Shown: in pieces, positions 1-6,586 of the stretch | How the letters are laid out: each line of letters starts with the position of its first letter | Position numbering within the stretch: position 1 is the first letter of the stretch | Assembly (NCBI GenBank): GCA_029573975.1 | Contig: JAKQBU010000499.1 | Location: 1 to 11,154 of the forward strand | Direction of reading: 5' to 3' | DNA: 11,154 nucleotides | Origin: Planctomycetota bacterium | GTDB taxonomy: Bacteria > Planctomycetota > Phycisphaerae > Sedimentisphaerales > SM23-30 | Notes under the pieces: generated by a model | What the model was told of the DNA's origin: nothing | What the model saw: the letters and a program-made list of their open reading frames with translations, nothing else | The model's database searches: none | Made by a program: the position numbers and the translations under genes

Positions 1-601
1 GCGACAATGGCTGACTCGGCCACGGGGAACGCGTCAAACCCGGGGAACCTGTCGTGTAATCAGGCACCGATATCGGCTCAATCCGCAGCGAGGAAGAACC
101 CGACCGGCTTAAAGGCCGCACCGACAGATCACTGGAATAGGGAGAGGTTAGCAAATTCGCCCCCACCGGCGTCACCGGCCGGCTGTACACCTGGGCGGTA
201 TTCACTACCCGCCCGCCATACAAGCCCGTTACCGCCCGCGAAGGATCAATATAAATATTTGGCGCCGCCAAATTCACCGACAAATCCGTTACTCCAACGG
301 AATCTCTCCGAAAATTACTTAAGCTGCTGCTCCCCAGTACCGCCCCCATTTCTCCCGTGCTGCGATACGGCACCAATCCCTGAAAACTCGCCCCCTGCCC
401 CACATTCCCCGTTATATAAAGATTGGCACGCGGCACCAGGGCATCCAGCCGCATGGGGGTATTCCATCCCATCGACCCCTGCCGCGGATTGGCATCCAGC
501 AGATGACCGTCCTGCGAGGCATAGGTCTGGCCATACACCGCCTCTGACCCCCAAACTACCCCCATTAAAATTATCCATTTTACCATTCTTTTATTTTTCA
601 T
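1..601 (-). CDS. Secreted protein of unknown function, 5' part only (runs off the left edge)
   Basis: About 200 residues are visible from an ATG at 601-599; the frame is open to the window edge. The N-terminus is a typical Sec signal peptide: basic MKNKR, a hydrophobic stretch at about residues 7-18, and likely cleavage after Gly24 (VYG/QT). The mature part starts with LDANPRQGSMGWN (about 35-47), a pattern I recall from exported proteins of Phycisphaerae-type planctomycetes. The rest is rich in Ser, Pro, Gly, Val and Asn with no recognised enzyme motif. It overlaps the nadK stop by 11 nt (591-601) and has GGTGAG a few nt before the ATG, so it is probably translationally coupled as the last visible gene of the ispA-dxs-nadK operon. 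Function is unknown; a cell-surface or periplasmic role is inferred from the signal peptide only. The ORFs on the opposite strand here are high-GC shadows. Confidence 0.7.
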   Translation of the reverse strand, partial: MKNKRMVKWIILMGVVWGSEAVYGQTYASQDGHLLDANPRQGSMGWNTPMRLDALVPRANLYITGNVGQGASFQGLVPYRSTGEMGAVLGSSSLSNFRRDSVGVTDLSVNLAAPNIYIDPSRAVTGLYGGRVVNTAQVYSRPVTPVGANLLTSPYSSDLSVRPLSRSGSSSLRIEPISVPDYTTGSPGLTRSPWPSQPLS

Positions 602-1481
602 AATTCTCACCATAGTTGGGCATCGTGCCCCAATTGAGTTTAGCATTCAGCAAATGCCACTGACTTTCCGACGGATTATGCACCAGTTGAAAACACGCTT
701 CCGCTGCTGTGATGATCACTTCATCTTCATTGTTCAATGCCATACTTTCCTGGCCGTCAATCGCCACTACCGCGGTCCCTTCCGCCGATTTTTGCCGATG
801 GTGGCTGTCTCGGCATTGTACCGTGATCGGTTTGTCCAGGTTCACCACAATCGGCCGAAAACTCAGCGAATGGGCCGCCAGCGGCGTAATCACCGCCGCC
901 TGCAGCGTCGCTGCCAGGATCGGACCGCCGGCTGATAAATTATAGGCCGTCGAACCGGTCGGGGTGGCAATAATTAAACCATCCCCCGCACAAAGAGCCA
1001 AATGCTCGCTCCCGATCCGCACCGATACCTCAATCATGCGAAAGGGCGGCCCGGCAATCACCGCCAGCTCGTTCACAATTGTACCCTCATAATTCTCGCG
1101 GCGCGGACCCCGAATTTGGCATTTCAGCATCATCCGCCGCCGGATAAACGAGGATTCGGCGGTGATTTTCTCAAAATGATGTTTCAACTGCTCGACCGTG
1201 AATTCCGCCAGAAAGCCCAGCTTGCCCATATTAACCCCGATGATCGGCACCTGATTCCTGCCCATCCCCCGCACCGTCGAGAGAATCGTGCCATCCCCTC
1301 CCAATACCACCATAAAATCCGCCTGCGGCAAACTGCCAAGATTTACACCCTCTGAATGAACATTTTCTCCAGCAATCTCTGCCCGCCGGCCCAGCCATTC
1401 CAGCAATTCCGCCGCCACGGCCCGACAGTCCGGCTTGGACGGATTTTGCAGGAGGATGATTCGTTTCTGTTTCGCTGTCAT
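591..1481 (-). CDS. nadK: NAD kinase
   Basis: ATP-dependent phosphorylation of NAD to NADP in the cytoplasm, the only route to NADP(H). The protein has 296 residues, normal for bacterial NAD kinases. Visible family motifs are GGDGT at 61-65 (the GGDG nucleotide-binding signature), NMGKLGFL at 84-91, NE at 137-138 in place of the common ND, the glycine-rich block GDGLIIATPTGSTAYNLSAGG at 167-187, IDGQ at 241-244, and a C-terminal LNAKLNWG like the usual LRxKLxWG. The start ATG lies 4 nt after the dxs stop, with AAGG just before it, so nadK is co-transcribed and probably coupled to dxs. The pairing is sensible because the MEP pathway consumes NADPH at the DXR step. Nothing looks degraded. Confidence 0.95.
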   Translation of the reverse strand: MTAKQKRIILLQNPSKPDCRAVAAELLEWLGRRAEIAGENVHSEGVNLGSLPQADFMVVLGGDGTILSTVRGMGRNQVPIIGVNMGKLGFLAEFTVEQLKHHFEKITAESSFIRRRMMLKCQIRGPRRENYEGTIVNELAVIAGPPFRMIEVSVRIGSEHLALCAGDGLIIATPTGSTAYNLSAGGPILAATLQAAVITPLAAHSLSFRPIVVNLDKPITVQCRDSHHRQKSAEGTAVVAIDGQESMALNNEDEVIITAAEACFQLVHNPSESQWHLLNAKLNWGTMPNYGENYEK

Positions 1482-1485
1482 TACC

Positions 1486-3426
1486 TTATACCGCCCGGCT
1501 GGTCACTCGTTTCGGCGGAAACGCGATTTTTTGCGATAATACCGCCCGAATCGCCTTTTCAATGCCCTGCCGATCCAGTTGAATCTCCGCCAACTGCTCC
1601 AGCCGGCTGGCCTGTTCTATAAATCGGTCCGGAATACCTATTCGCGTGATATTTCGTGTATCAATTTTATGTTCCTGAGCAAATTCCAGGATGGCACTGC
1701 CAAATCCGCCCGGCAGCGCATGATCTTCCAGTATGAATATTGGCATCCCAGCCGCCTTTTCCAGCAAGGGCTGCCAAACGGCCGCTTCCAACGGTTTGGC
1801 AAAACGACCGCTGACCACTCCTGCCTCGATCCCCTCTTCCGCCAGCCGACAGGCGGCTTTCAATGCCTCATAACCCACGGTCCCATAGGCCAGTACCAGG
1901 GCATCCCGGCCTTCCCGCAGTATCGAGGGGCACCCGATCCGAAACGGTTCGCATCGATAATCCGGAACCACCGATCCCATGTCCCCCACCACATCGCGCG
2001 GATAACGGATTACCGCCGCCTTGCCGCACTCCAGCGAACATTCCAACGCCCCGGCCAGTTCCGCCTCGTTCATCGGCGCCATCAACACCAGATTCGGCAG
2101 ACTCCGCAGCAAGGCAATATCACAAAAGCCATGATGCACCGCTCCATCCCCCCCCACCAGCCCGGCCCGGTCCAGACAGAACACCACCGGCAAATCCTGC
2201 AGCGATACTTCCTGAAAAATCTGATCGAAACTCCGCTGCAAAAAGGTTGAGTAGATCGCCACTACCGGCCGCAGCCCCTTTTTCGCCAGTCCCGCCGCGA
2301 TATCCACCGCCGCACTCTCGGCAATGCCTACATCGAGTATCCGCCCGGGAAATCGGCTCCGCAGCGCCGCCAGACCCGTACCATCCGGCATCGCCGCCGT
2401 CAACGCCACCACCCGCGCGTCTTTCTCCATCCTTTCCCCCAGGATCCGCGAAAAAACCGAGGTAAAACTCTGCCCGCTGCTATGGCCAAAACTGGCCGTC
2501 TGACCAGTCACCGTAAACGGATTGGGACTGTGAAACCGGCAGGGATCCTCGCAGGCCGGCGTAAAGCCCCGCCCCTTCTCCGTCTGCACATGCAGAAGAA
2601 TCGGATGATTCACTTCCTTCAAGATCTGAAAAAGCTGAATCAGGGCCGGGATATCATGACCATCCACCGGCCCATAGCTCGGAATCCCCAATTGCTCGAA
2701 CTTCTGCTGACCTTGCAGGGTTGTTTTCAGCCCTCCCTTCAGCCGGCCCAGCGTATCGTGGATGGCATCTCCCACATACGGCAGACTCTTCACCAGCAGC
2801 TTGGTCCGACGGTGCAGATCGTCATAGGACCGTGTCAGCCGCAAATGGGTCAGATAACTGGCGAACGCTCCCTGCGTCTTGTCAATCGCCATCGAGTTGT
2901 CATTCAGAATAATCAGAAGTTGACGATGCAGCAGCGAGGTATTATTCAATCCCTCGAACGATAAACCATTCACGATGCTCGCGTCCCCCACCACCGCTAC
3001 GATCTTTTCGTCGGTATGCTGCAATTGCGCCCCCAGCGCCAGTCCCACCGCCGTAGCTATCGCTGTCCCCGCATGCCCCACCGAAAACTGGTCATACAGG
3101 CTTTCCCGCGGATCGGGAAAGCCGCTAACCCCCCCCTTCTGGCGCAAACGTTCGAAACCCTCCCACCGTCCCGTCAGAATCTTATGCACATAACACTGAT
3201 GGCCCACATCCCACACTATCCGGTCCGTATCGAAGGAAAAAACCCGGTGCAGGGCTATCGTCAGTTCCACAATCCCCAGATTGCTGGCAAGATGACCCCC
3301 ATTTTTGCTCACCGCGGCCTTGATCAGGTTGCGAATCTCCTCCGCCAAAGCTCCCAGTGACTCCGCCGGCAGCCGACGCAGATCGGCAGGCGAATGAATG
3401 CTTTTTACGAATTTCAAATCCATCAT
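1486..3426 (-). CDS. dxs: 1-deoxy-D-xylulose-5-phosphate synthase
   Basis: Thiamine diphosphate enzyme that joins pyruvate and glyceraldehyde-3-phosphate, the first step of the MEP isoprenoid pathway. 646 residues, close to the family norm of about 620-640. Seen in order: GGHLASNLG (43-51), DVGHQ (73-77), the ThDP/Mg site from GD at 147-148 to NDN at 175-177, YGPVDGHD (251-258), the pyrimidine-domain catalytic Glu370 in DVGIAE, YSTFLQRSFDQI (392-403), DRAGLVGGDGAVHHG (419-433) and C-terminal GIPDRFIEQASR. Two motifs differ from the E. coli type: GDASIVNG replaces GDGAMTAG, and ESAAV replaces EQHAV after the catalytic Glu. I recall the first as common in planctomycetes. The start is MM; no strong ribosome-binding site is seen (GGA at about -13), so it may be coupled to ispA, whose stop is 25 nt upstream. 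Confidence 0.95.
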   Translation of the reverse strand: MMDLKFVKSIHSPADLRRLPAESLGALAEEIRNLIKAAVSKNGGHLASNLGIVELTIALHRVFSFDTDRIVWDVGHQCYVHKILTGRWEGFERLRQKGGVSGFPDPRESLYDQFSVGHAGTAIATAVGLALGAQLQHTDEKIVAVVGDASIVNGLSFEGLNNTSLLHRQLLIILNDNSMAIDKTQGAFASYLTHLRLTRSYDDLHRRTKLLVKSLPYVGDAIHDTLGRLKGGLKTTLQGQQKFEQLGIPSYGPVDGHDIPALIQLFQILKEVNHPILLHVQTEKGRGFTPACEDPCRFHSPNPFTVTGQTASFGHSSGQSFTSVFSRILGERMEKDARVVALTAAMPDGTGLAALRSRFPGRILDVGIAESAAVDIAAGLAKKGLRPVVAIYSTFLQRSFDQIFQEVSLQDLPVVFCLDRAGLVGGDGAVHHGFCDIALLRSLPNLVLMAPMNEAELAGALECSLECGKAAVIRYPRDVVGDMGSVVPDYRCEPFRIGCPSILREGRDALVLAYGTVGYEALKAACRLAEEGIEAGVVSGRFAKPLEAAVWQPLLEKAAGMPIFILEDHALPGGFGSAILEFAQEHKIDTRNITRIGIPDRFIEQASRLEQLAEIQLDRQGIEKAIRAVLSQKIAFPPKRVTSRAV

Positions 3427-3451
3427 CGAACAAATATCCAGAAAGGTCCCT

Positions 3452-4348
3452 TTATCGTTTTCTCTTGATTAACATACGTACCAGCTCCCGTAAAGGTTCG
3501 GCCCGCTCTCCGAAATCCGCCAGGGCTTCAATTGCTTCCCGCATCAGCGATTCGGCATGCTCCTGCGACTGTTGCAGTCCCATAACCGCCGGATATGTCA
3601 ATTTCCCTGCCTGCATATCTTTTTGGGGGCTTTTGCCCAGTTCCTCTGCCGAACCGGTGATATCCAGTATGTCATCGGCAATCTAGAAGGCCAGCCCGAC
3701 TTTTAAGCCGTAATCCCCCAGCGTATCAATCTCCCGCCGCGCCGCATCGGCACAAATCGCCCCCATCCGCGCCGCCGCCCGAAACATCATCGCTGTCTTG
3801 TGCGTATGAATATACTGCACCGTTTCCAGATCCCCGCTGCGGTTCTGATGGTCCAAATCCTCCACCTGCCCCCCGATCATCCCCCCCGCTCCCGCCGCTT
3901 CGGAAAGTTCCAAAACCAGCTCTTTCACCAGGGCCACCTTGCTGATATGCCGCGCCAGCGTGGTAAATGCATACGTCAGCAGCGCATCCCCCGCCAAAAT
4001 CGCGATCCCATCCCCGAAAACCTTATGATTCGACGGCTGGCCCCGCCGGTAATCGTCATTGTCCATCGCGGGCAGATCGTCATGTATCAGCGAATAGGTA
4101 TGCACCATCTCGATCGCCGCCGCTGCCGGCACCGCAATAATCTCTTCCCCCCCGCAGGCCTGACAGCTCAGAACCACCAGCCCCGGCCGCAGCCGCTTTC
4201 CTCCCGCCCGCAAACTATAAAAAATCGCCTTCCGCAGTGTCTCAGGGATCCCAGACTCACGCGAAAGATACCCTTCTATAGCATTTTCCACCATCTGAGC
4301 AATCTCGGCCAATCGCTGATTTTCGCTCATACCTTGATTTCCTGTCAT
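3452..4348 (-). pseudogene. ispA: Short-chain polyprenyl (farnesyl/geranylgeranyl) diphosphate synthase interrupted by one in-frame TAG
   Basis: Trans-prenyltransferase that condenses IPP with allylic diphosphates. From ATG 4348 the frame reads 221 codons, hits TAG at 3685-3683 (codon 222), then continues in the same frame for 76 codons to TAA at 3454-3452, giving a normal 298-residue length. Before the stop: GGKRLRP (49-55), first aspartate-rich motif HDDLPAMD (89-96), GGQVEDL (159-165) and HTHKT (181-185). After it: IADDILDITGSAEELGKSPQKD, the second aspartate-rich motif (DDILD at 225-229), then LTYP. TAG replaces the conserved Gln of FQIADD. The product ending at 221 would lack the IPP/Mg site and should be inactive. 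AGGTG lies 5 nt before the ATG; Met7 is a weaker alternative. First gene of the operon with dxs. It could be a true nonsense allele, a recoded amber codon or a sequence error. Confidence 0.9.
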
Positions 4349-4388
4349 TCTGACACCTAATTAAATAACCGTTAATCACAAATACTGA

Positions 4389-4417
4389 ATTGTATTTCAT
4401 TTCCCTCCCTCATTCAA
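4389..4417 (-). promoter_or_regulatory. Putative sigma70 promoter of the ispA-dxs-nadK operon
   Basis: Reading the minus strand, TTGAAT (4417-4412) and TACAAT (4394-4389) are separated by exactly 17 nt. This gives 4/6 and 5/6 matches to TTGACA/TATAAT and a leader of about 35 nt before the ispA ATG. It lies in the 158-nt gap downstream of the doxX gene, where no strong terminator is visible. Confidence 0.5.
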
Positions 4418-4506
4418 ACAGATTTGCCGATGAAACTTGAATTGTGCCTTGGCAAAGATATCTTATTTTTCTTTTTATATTTTATAAATACTTATGTTTT
4501 AATTAT

Positions 4507-4965
4507 TTACAATTTAAGCCGCAATTCCGGCCTGCCGCTTCTTCGCCGAGTGCGGCCAAAAAGCAGTTTATCCACGGAAAACGCCCCTGGTCCGCCCAAA
4601 AATATCGACAAACTCATCAGCAACAGCGTGAAACAATATTCATACCCACTCTGGCGAATGTCAAAACCATTGGGGCCATGCACCGTCAGAATTGCCACCA
4701 CCATCACAAAACCCAGCCCCAAAGCCCAAAAACGGCTTAACAGCCCGACCAGCACCAGCATCCCCCCGAAAAATTCCGTCAAACCCGCCAGCCACCCCAG
4801 CAACGGCGGAAAAGGCGATCCCTTCGCCGCCATCAACTGGGCAATCCCCTCATGCCCGCCCGAAAAAACCTTCCCATACCCATGATAGATAAACACCACC
4901 CCCAGCCCAATACGAATGATCAGCGGCACAATATCCACATTTCTATAACTCTTTTCCTCTGCCAT
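4507..4965 (-). CDS. DoxX-family integral membrane protein
   Basis: 152 residues starting at Met 4965, chosen because GGAG lies 6 nt upstream; an ATG 12 nt earlier (4977) has only a poor ribosome-binding site. Four hydrophobic segments are seen at about 12-29, 54-75, 79-95 and 109-124, the usual four-helix DoxX layout. Family-like motifs are IRIGLGVVFIYHGYGKVF (17-34), LAGLTEFFGGMLVLVGLLSR (59-78) and GGPGAFSVDKLLFG (124-137). The tail is very basic (RTRRRSGRPELRLKL), which suggests a cytoplasmic C-terminus. DoxX relatives are named after the small subunit of thiosulfate:quinone oxidoreductase, but most members have no assigned reaction and some are linked to thiol stress or terminal oxidases. 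The upstream rubrerythrin-like gene on the same strand is compatible with an oxidative-stress role, but that is inference. Confidence 0.85.
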   Translation of the reverse strand: MAEEKSYRNVDIVPLIIRIGLGVVFIYHGYGKVFSGGHEGIAQLMAAKGSPFPPLLGWLAGLTEFFGGMLVLVGLLSRFWALGLGFVMVVAILTVHGPNGFDIRQSGYEYCFTLLLMSLSIFLGGPGAFSVDKLLFGRTRRRSGRPELRLKL

Positions 4966-5016
4966 ACATCTCTCCATCTGCCTGTATGTTATGTTCAGGA
5001 AATGATGTCTTCTGTC

Positions 5017-5045
5017 ATTTTATCCGATTGAAAGCGCGACTTCAA
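5017..5045 (-). promoter_or_regulatory. Putative sigma70 promoter of the doxX-family gene
   Basis: On the minus strand TTGAAG (5045-5040) and TAAAAT (5022-5017) are separated by exactly 17 nt (4/6 and 5/6 matches). The predicted leader is about 45 nt and ends in the GGAG ribosome-binding site before the ATG at 4965. Confidence 0.5.
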
Positions 5046-5142
5046 GACACAATATTTTCGCAAAAACAAAACCGCTGCCGTAAATTGTCCCAAAATCAGT
5101 ACCGTACGGTTTCCCCCTCTTCTCCTGAAAAGAAAATCCGAC

Positions 5143-5170
5143 TGAGGCATTCGGTTGAACCTGCGCCTCA
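5143..5170 (-). terminator. Weak candidate terminator after the rubrerythrin-like gene
   Basis: TGAGGC and GCCTCA form a 6-bp stem with a 16-nt loop. On the minus strand a T-rich run (TTTTCTTTT) follows only after a 6-nt spacer. The hairpin is about 100 nt past the gene's stop. Short stem and displaced T-run make this uncertain. Confidence 0.2.
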
Positions 5171-5268
5171 CTCACTCTGTCCCGATTAACCAGCCGCCGT
5201 TAAACTCCCGGCCCTGGCTTCAAAATACACTTCCCCTCGCTGCCGGTTTTCCAAACACCAAGCCCAGG

Positions 5269-5757
5269 TCAGCAATCATAGCCATAAAAGAGAAATTCGG
5301 CGTTTTCCAGAATGGTCTGCGGATTATCCACATATTCCAGGGTTAATTCCAAAAGTTTCTGGTGTTTATCTTCCTCGGACTGCAATTTCTGCCAGATTAC
5401 TTTTTCGTCTGCATCCGCCGTTTTGGCTGCGTTTTTACGATAGAGTTCCACACTTCGGGCTTCGATTTCCACCCCCTGGCGAAGAACCTCACTTAAACAG
5501 CCGTTTTCATTGATAAACGGCTGTTTGGCTGCCGCCAGCTTTTGAAAGACATTTTTAATACCGGCAAATTTTTTGCTGGCGATCATTCGAGCCTTACCCT
5601 GCTGCATTCCTTTCAGGATTTCTTCATGCCGCTTTTCGTCATCCGCCAGAATCTCCAGCATACGGCGGGCGGCTTCATCTTTTTGTTTTTGGGCAGATCG
5701 GAGGTAAAATTCGTACCCGTCGCGTTCCATCTGAATGGCATAATCCAGTATATCCAT
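5269..5757 (-). CDS. Rubrerythrin/ferritin-like di-iron protein
   Basis: 162 residues from ATG 5757. This start is preferred because AAAGGA sits 6 nt upstream; the ATG at 5763 abuts that site and a TTG at 5772 lies before it. The four-helix ferritin-like fold is recognised by two similar halves, each with a Glu helix and an ExxH helix: Glu11 in MERDGYEFY, Glu41/His44 in EKRHEE, Glu99 in EIEARSVELY, and Glu129/His132 in EEDKH. These six residues are the expected di-iron ligands. No C-terminal rubredoxin Cys4 domain is present, so it is the short form, which needs an outside electron donor if it acts as a peroxidase. Such proteins typically scavenge peroxide in anaerobes and microaerophiles. 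The C-terminal FLFYGYDC has a single Cys. It has its own promoter and is divergent from the LysE-family exporter. Confidence 0.85.
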   Translation of the reverse strand: MDILDYAIQMERDGYEFYLRSAQKQKDEAARRMLEILADDEKRHEEILKGMQQGKARMIASKKFAGIKNVFQKLAAAKQPFINENGCLSEVLRQGVEIEARSVELYRKNAAKTADADEKVIWQKLQSEEDKHQKLLELTLEYVDNPQTILENAEFLFYGYDC

Positions 5758-5822
5758 AAACATTCCTTTCAAGGTACCTAGCCAAAAAAATCCTGTCGAA
5801 GAGTATGGTATTGTTTTTTATG

Positions 5823-5851
5823 ATGATATACCTTACCATCCGAAAGGTCAA
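5823..5851 (-). promoter_or_regulatory. Putative sigma70 promoter of the rubrerythrin-like gene
   Basis: On the minus strand TTGACC (5851-5846, 5/6) and TATCAT (5828-5823, 5/6) are separated by 17 nt. Just upstream of the -35 lie two CCGTACC copies (5870-5876 and 5854-5860), 16 bp apart, which could bind an activator. The predicted leader is about 60 nt. Confidence 0.5.
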
Positions 5852-5885
5852 GCGGTACGGCAGACGGCAGGTACGGTATCCACCC

Positions 5886-5944
5886 GGAGAAAGGCATGCT
5901 TTATGGCCCAATATAGGCAAGAAAGCGAACTAAAAATCGAATGA
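5886..5944 (+). promoter_or_regulatory. Possible translational-coupling micro-ORF before the LysE-family gene
   Basis: GGAGAAAGG at 5886-5894 stands about 8 nt before ATG 5903, which opens a 13-codon frame (MAQYRQESELKIE). Its TGA at 5942-5944 overlaps the exporter ATG at 5941 in the ATGA arrangement. The exporter start itself has no good ribosome-binding site, so ribosomes may be delivered by this leader. It could also be chance. Confidence 0.3.
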
Positions 5945-6570
5945 GCCTCGTGATAGTTTTTTTGATGCAGGCGGTGGGTATTTCGCTCTCCGGCGTGCTG
6001 GCGCCGGGGCCGATGACGGCGGCCACACTGGCGGCGGGTGCCAAATCCCGCCATGCCGGGCTGCTGCTGGCGCTGGGGCATGGGATCGTGGAATTTCCGC
6101 TGATGCTTCTGATTATGGCAGGGATGGGAAAGATATTCCAATATCCCTTCGTACAAAATCTGATCGGATTCATCGGCGGCGGGTTTCTGATTTATATGGC
6201 GGTGGGCATGTTCCGCAACCAGAGGCAAAATACCGATGACACGGAATTCTCCCAATCCAAAAGCCCCCTGTTGACAGGGATCATCCTGACGGCGGGCAAT
6301 CCGTATTTTCTGCTCTGGTGGGCCACCATCGGTCTGGCACTGGCCAGCCAGGCCCTGCAGTTAGGGCCGCTGGCGTTTGCGATTTTTGCGGTGATTCACT
6401 GGCTGTGCGATCTGGTCTGGCTGGAGATCCTTTCCCAGGTCAGTTTCCGGGGAAGGGTATTTCTCGGCCCGCGCAGCCAGGACCGCATTCTGCTGGTCTG
6501 CGGAATAGCGCTGCTGATTTTCGGCATCCGCTTTGTAATTCTGGCAGGCAATTCGCTGGCAGGCCTCTAA
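5941..6570 (+). CDS. LysE/RhtB-family exporter (putative amino-acid efflux)
   Basis: 209 residues, the usual size for the family, with about six hydrophobic helices: roughly 2-20, 38-62, 72-92, 108-132, 140-162 and 182-204. The N-terminal SGVLAPGPMTA (17-27) is the typical APGP motif of the first helix. NPYFLLWWATIG (120-131) matches the NPxxxxFW-like motif of the fifth region. A gap of charged residues (NQRQNTDDTEFSQSK) separates the two halves, as expected for the cytoplasmic loop. Family members export Lys, Arg, Thr, homoserine or related molecules across the inner membrane; the substrate here cannot be told. The ATG at 5941 lacks a clear ribosome-binding site of its own. The gene ends 16 nt from the end of convergent gpmI, with no strong terminator between them. 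Confidence 0.85.
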   Translation: MSLVIVFLMQAVGISLSGVLAPGPMTAATLAAGAKSRHAGLLLALGHGIVEFPLMLLIMAGMGKIFQYPFVQNLIGFIGGGFLIYMAVGMFRNQRQNTDDTEFSQSKSPLLTGIILTAGNPYFLLWWATIGLALASQALQLGPLAFAIFAVIHWLCDLVWLEILSQVSFRGRVFLGPRSQDRILLVCGIALLIFGIRFVILAGNSLAGL

Positions 6571-6586
6571 AGGCTGTGACCACCGG

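Larger units (their letters stand above)
4966..5268. other. Non-coding gap between rubrerythrin-like and doxX genes
   Basis: No plausible gene is seen in these 303 nt; the short ORFs lack ribosome-binding sites. It holds the doxX promoter (5017-5045), a 10-bp perfect palindrome ACCGTACGGT (5101-5110) and a weak hairpin (5143-5170) that may end the rubrerythrin-like transcript. Confidence 0.6.

Noticed and set aside
7..603. Long plus-strand open frame of 198 codons, proline-rich
   Set aside because: It lies antisense to a frame with a clear signal peptide and start signals; its Pro/Ser/His-rich composition is typical of a shadow of GC-rich coding DNA.
1863..2465. Plus-strand open frame of 200 codons inside dxs
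   Set aside because: Antisense to conserved Dxs motifs, proline/arginine-rich, no ribosome-binding site.
4444..4455. TGCCTTGGCA palindrome downstream of doxX
   Set aside because: Arms of 4 bp and a 2-nt loop cannot form a terminator hairpin, and short palindromes of this kind are common by chance.
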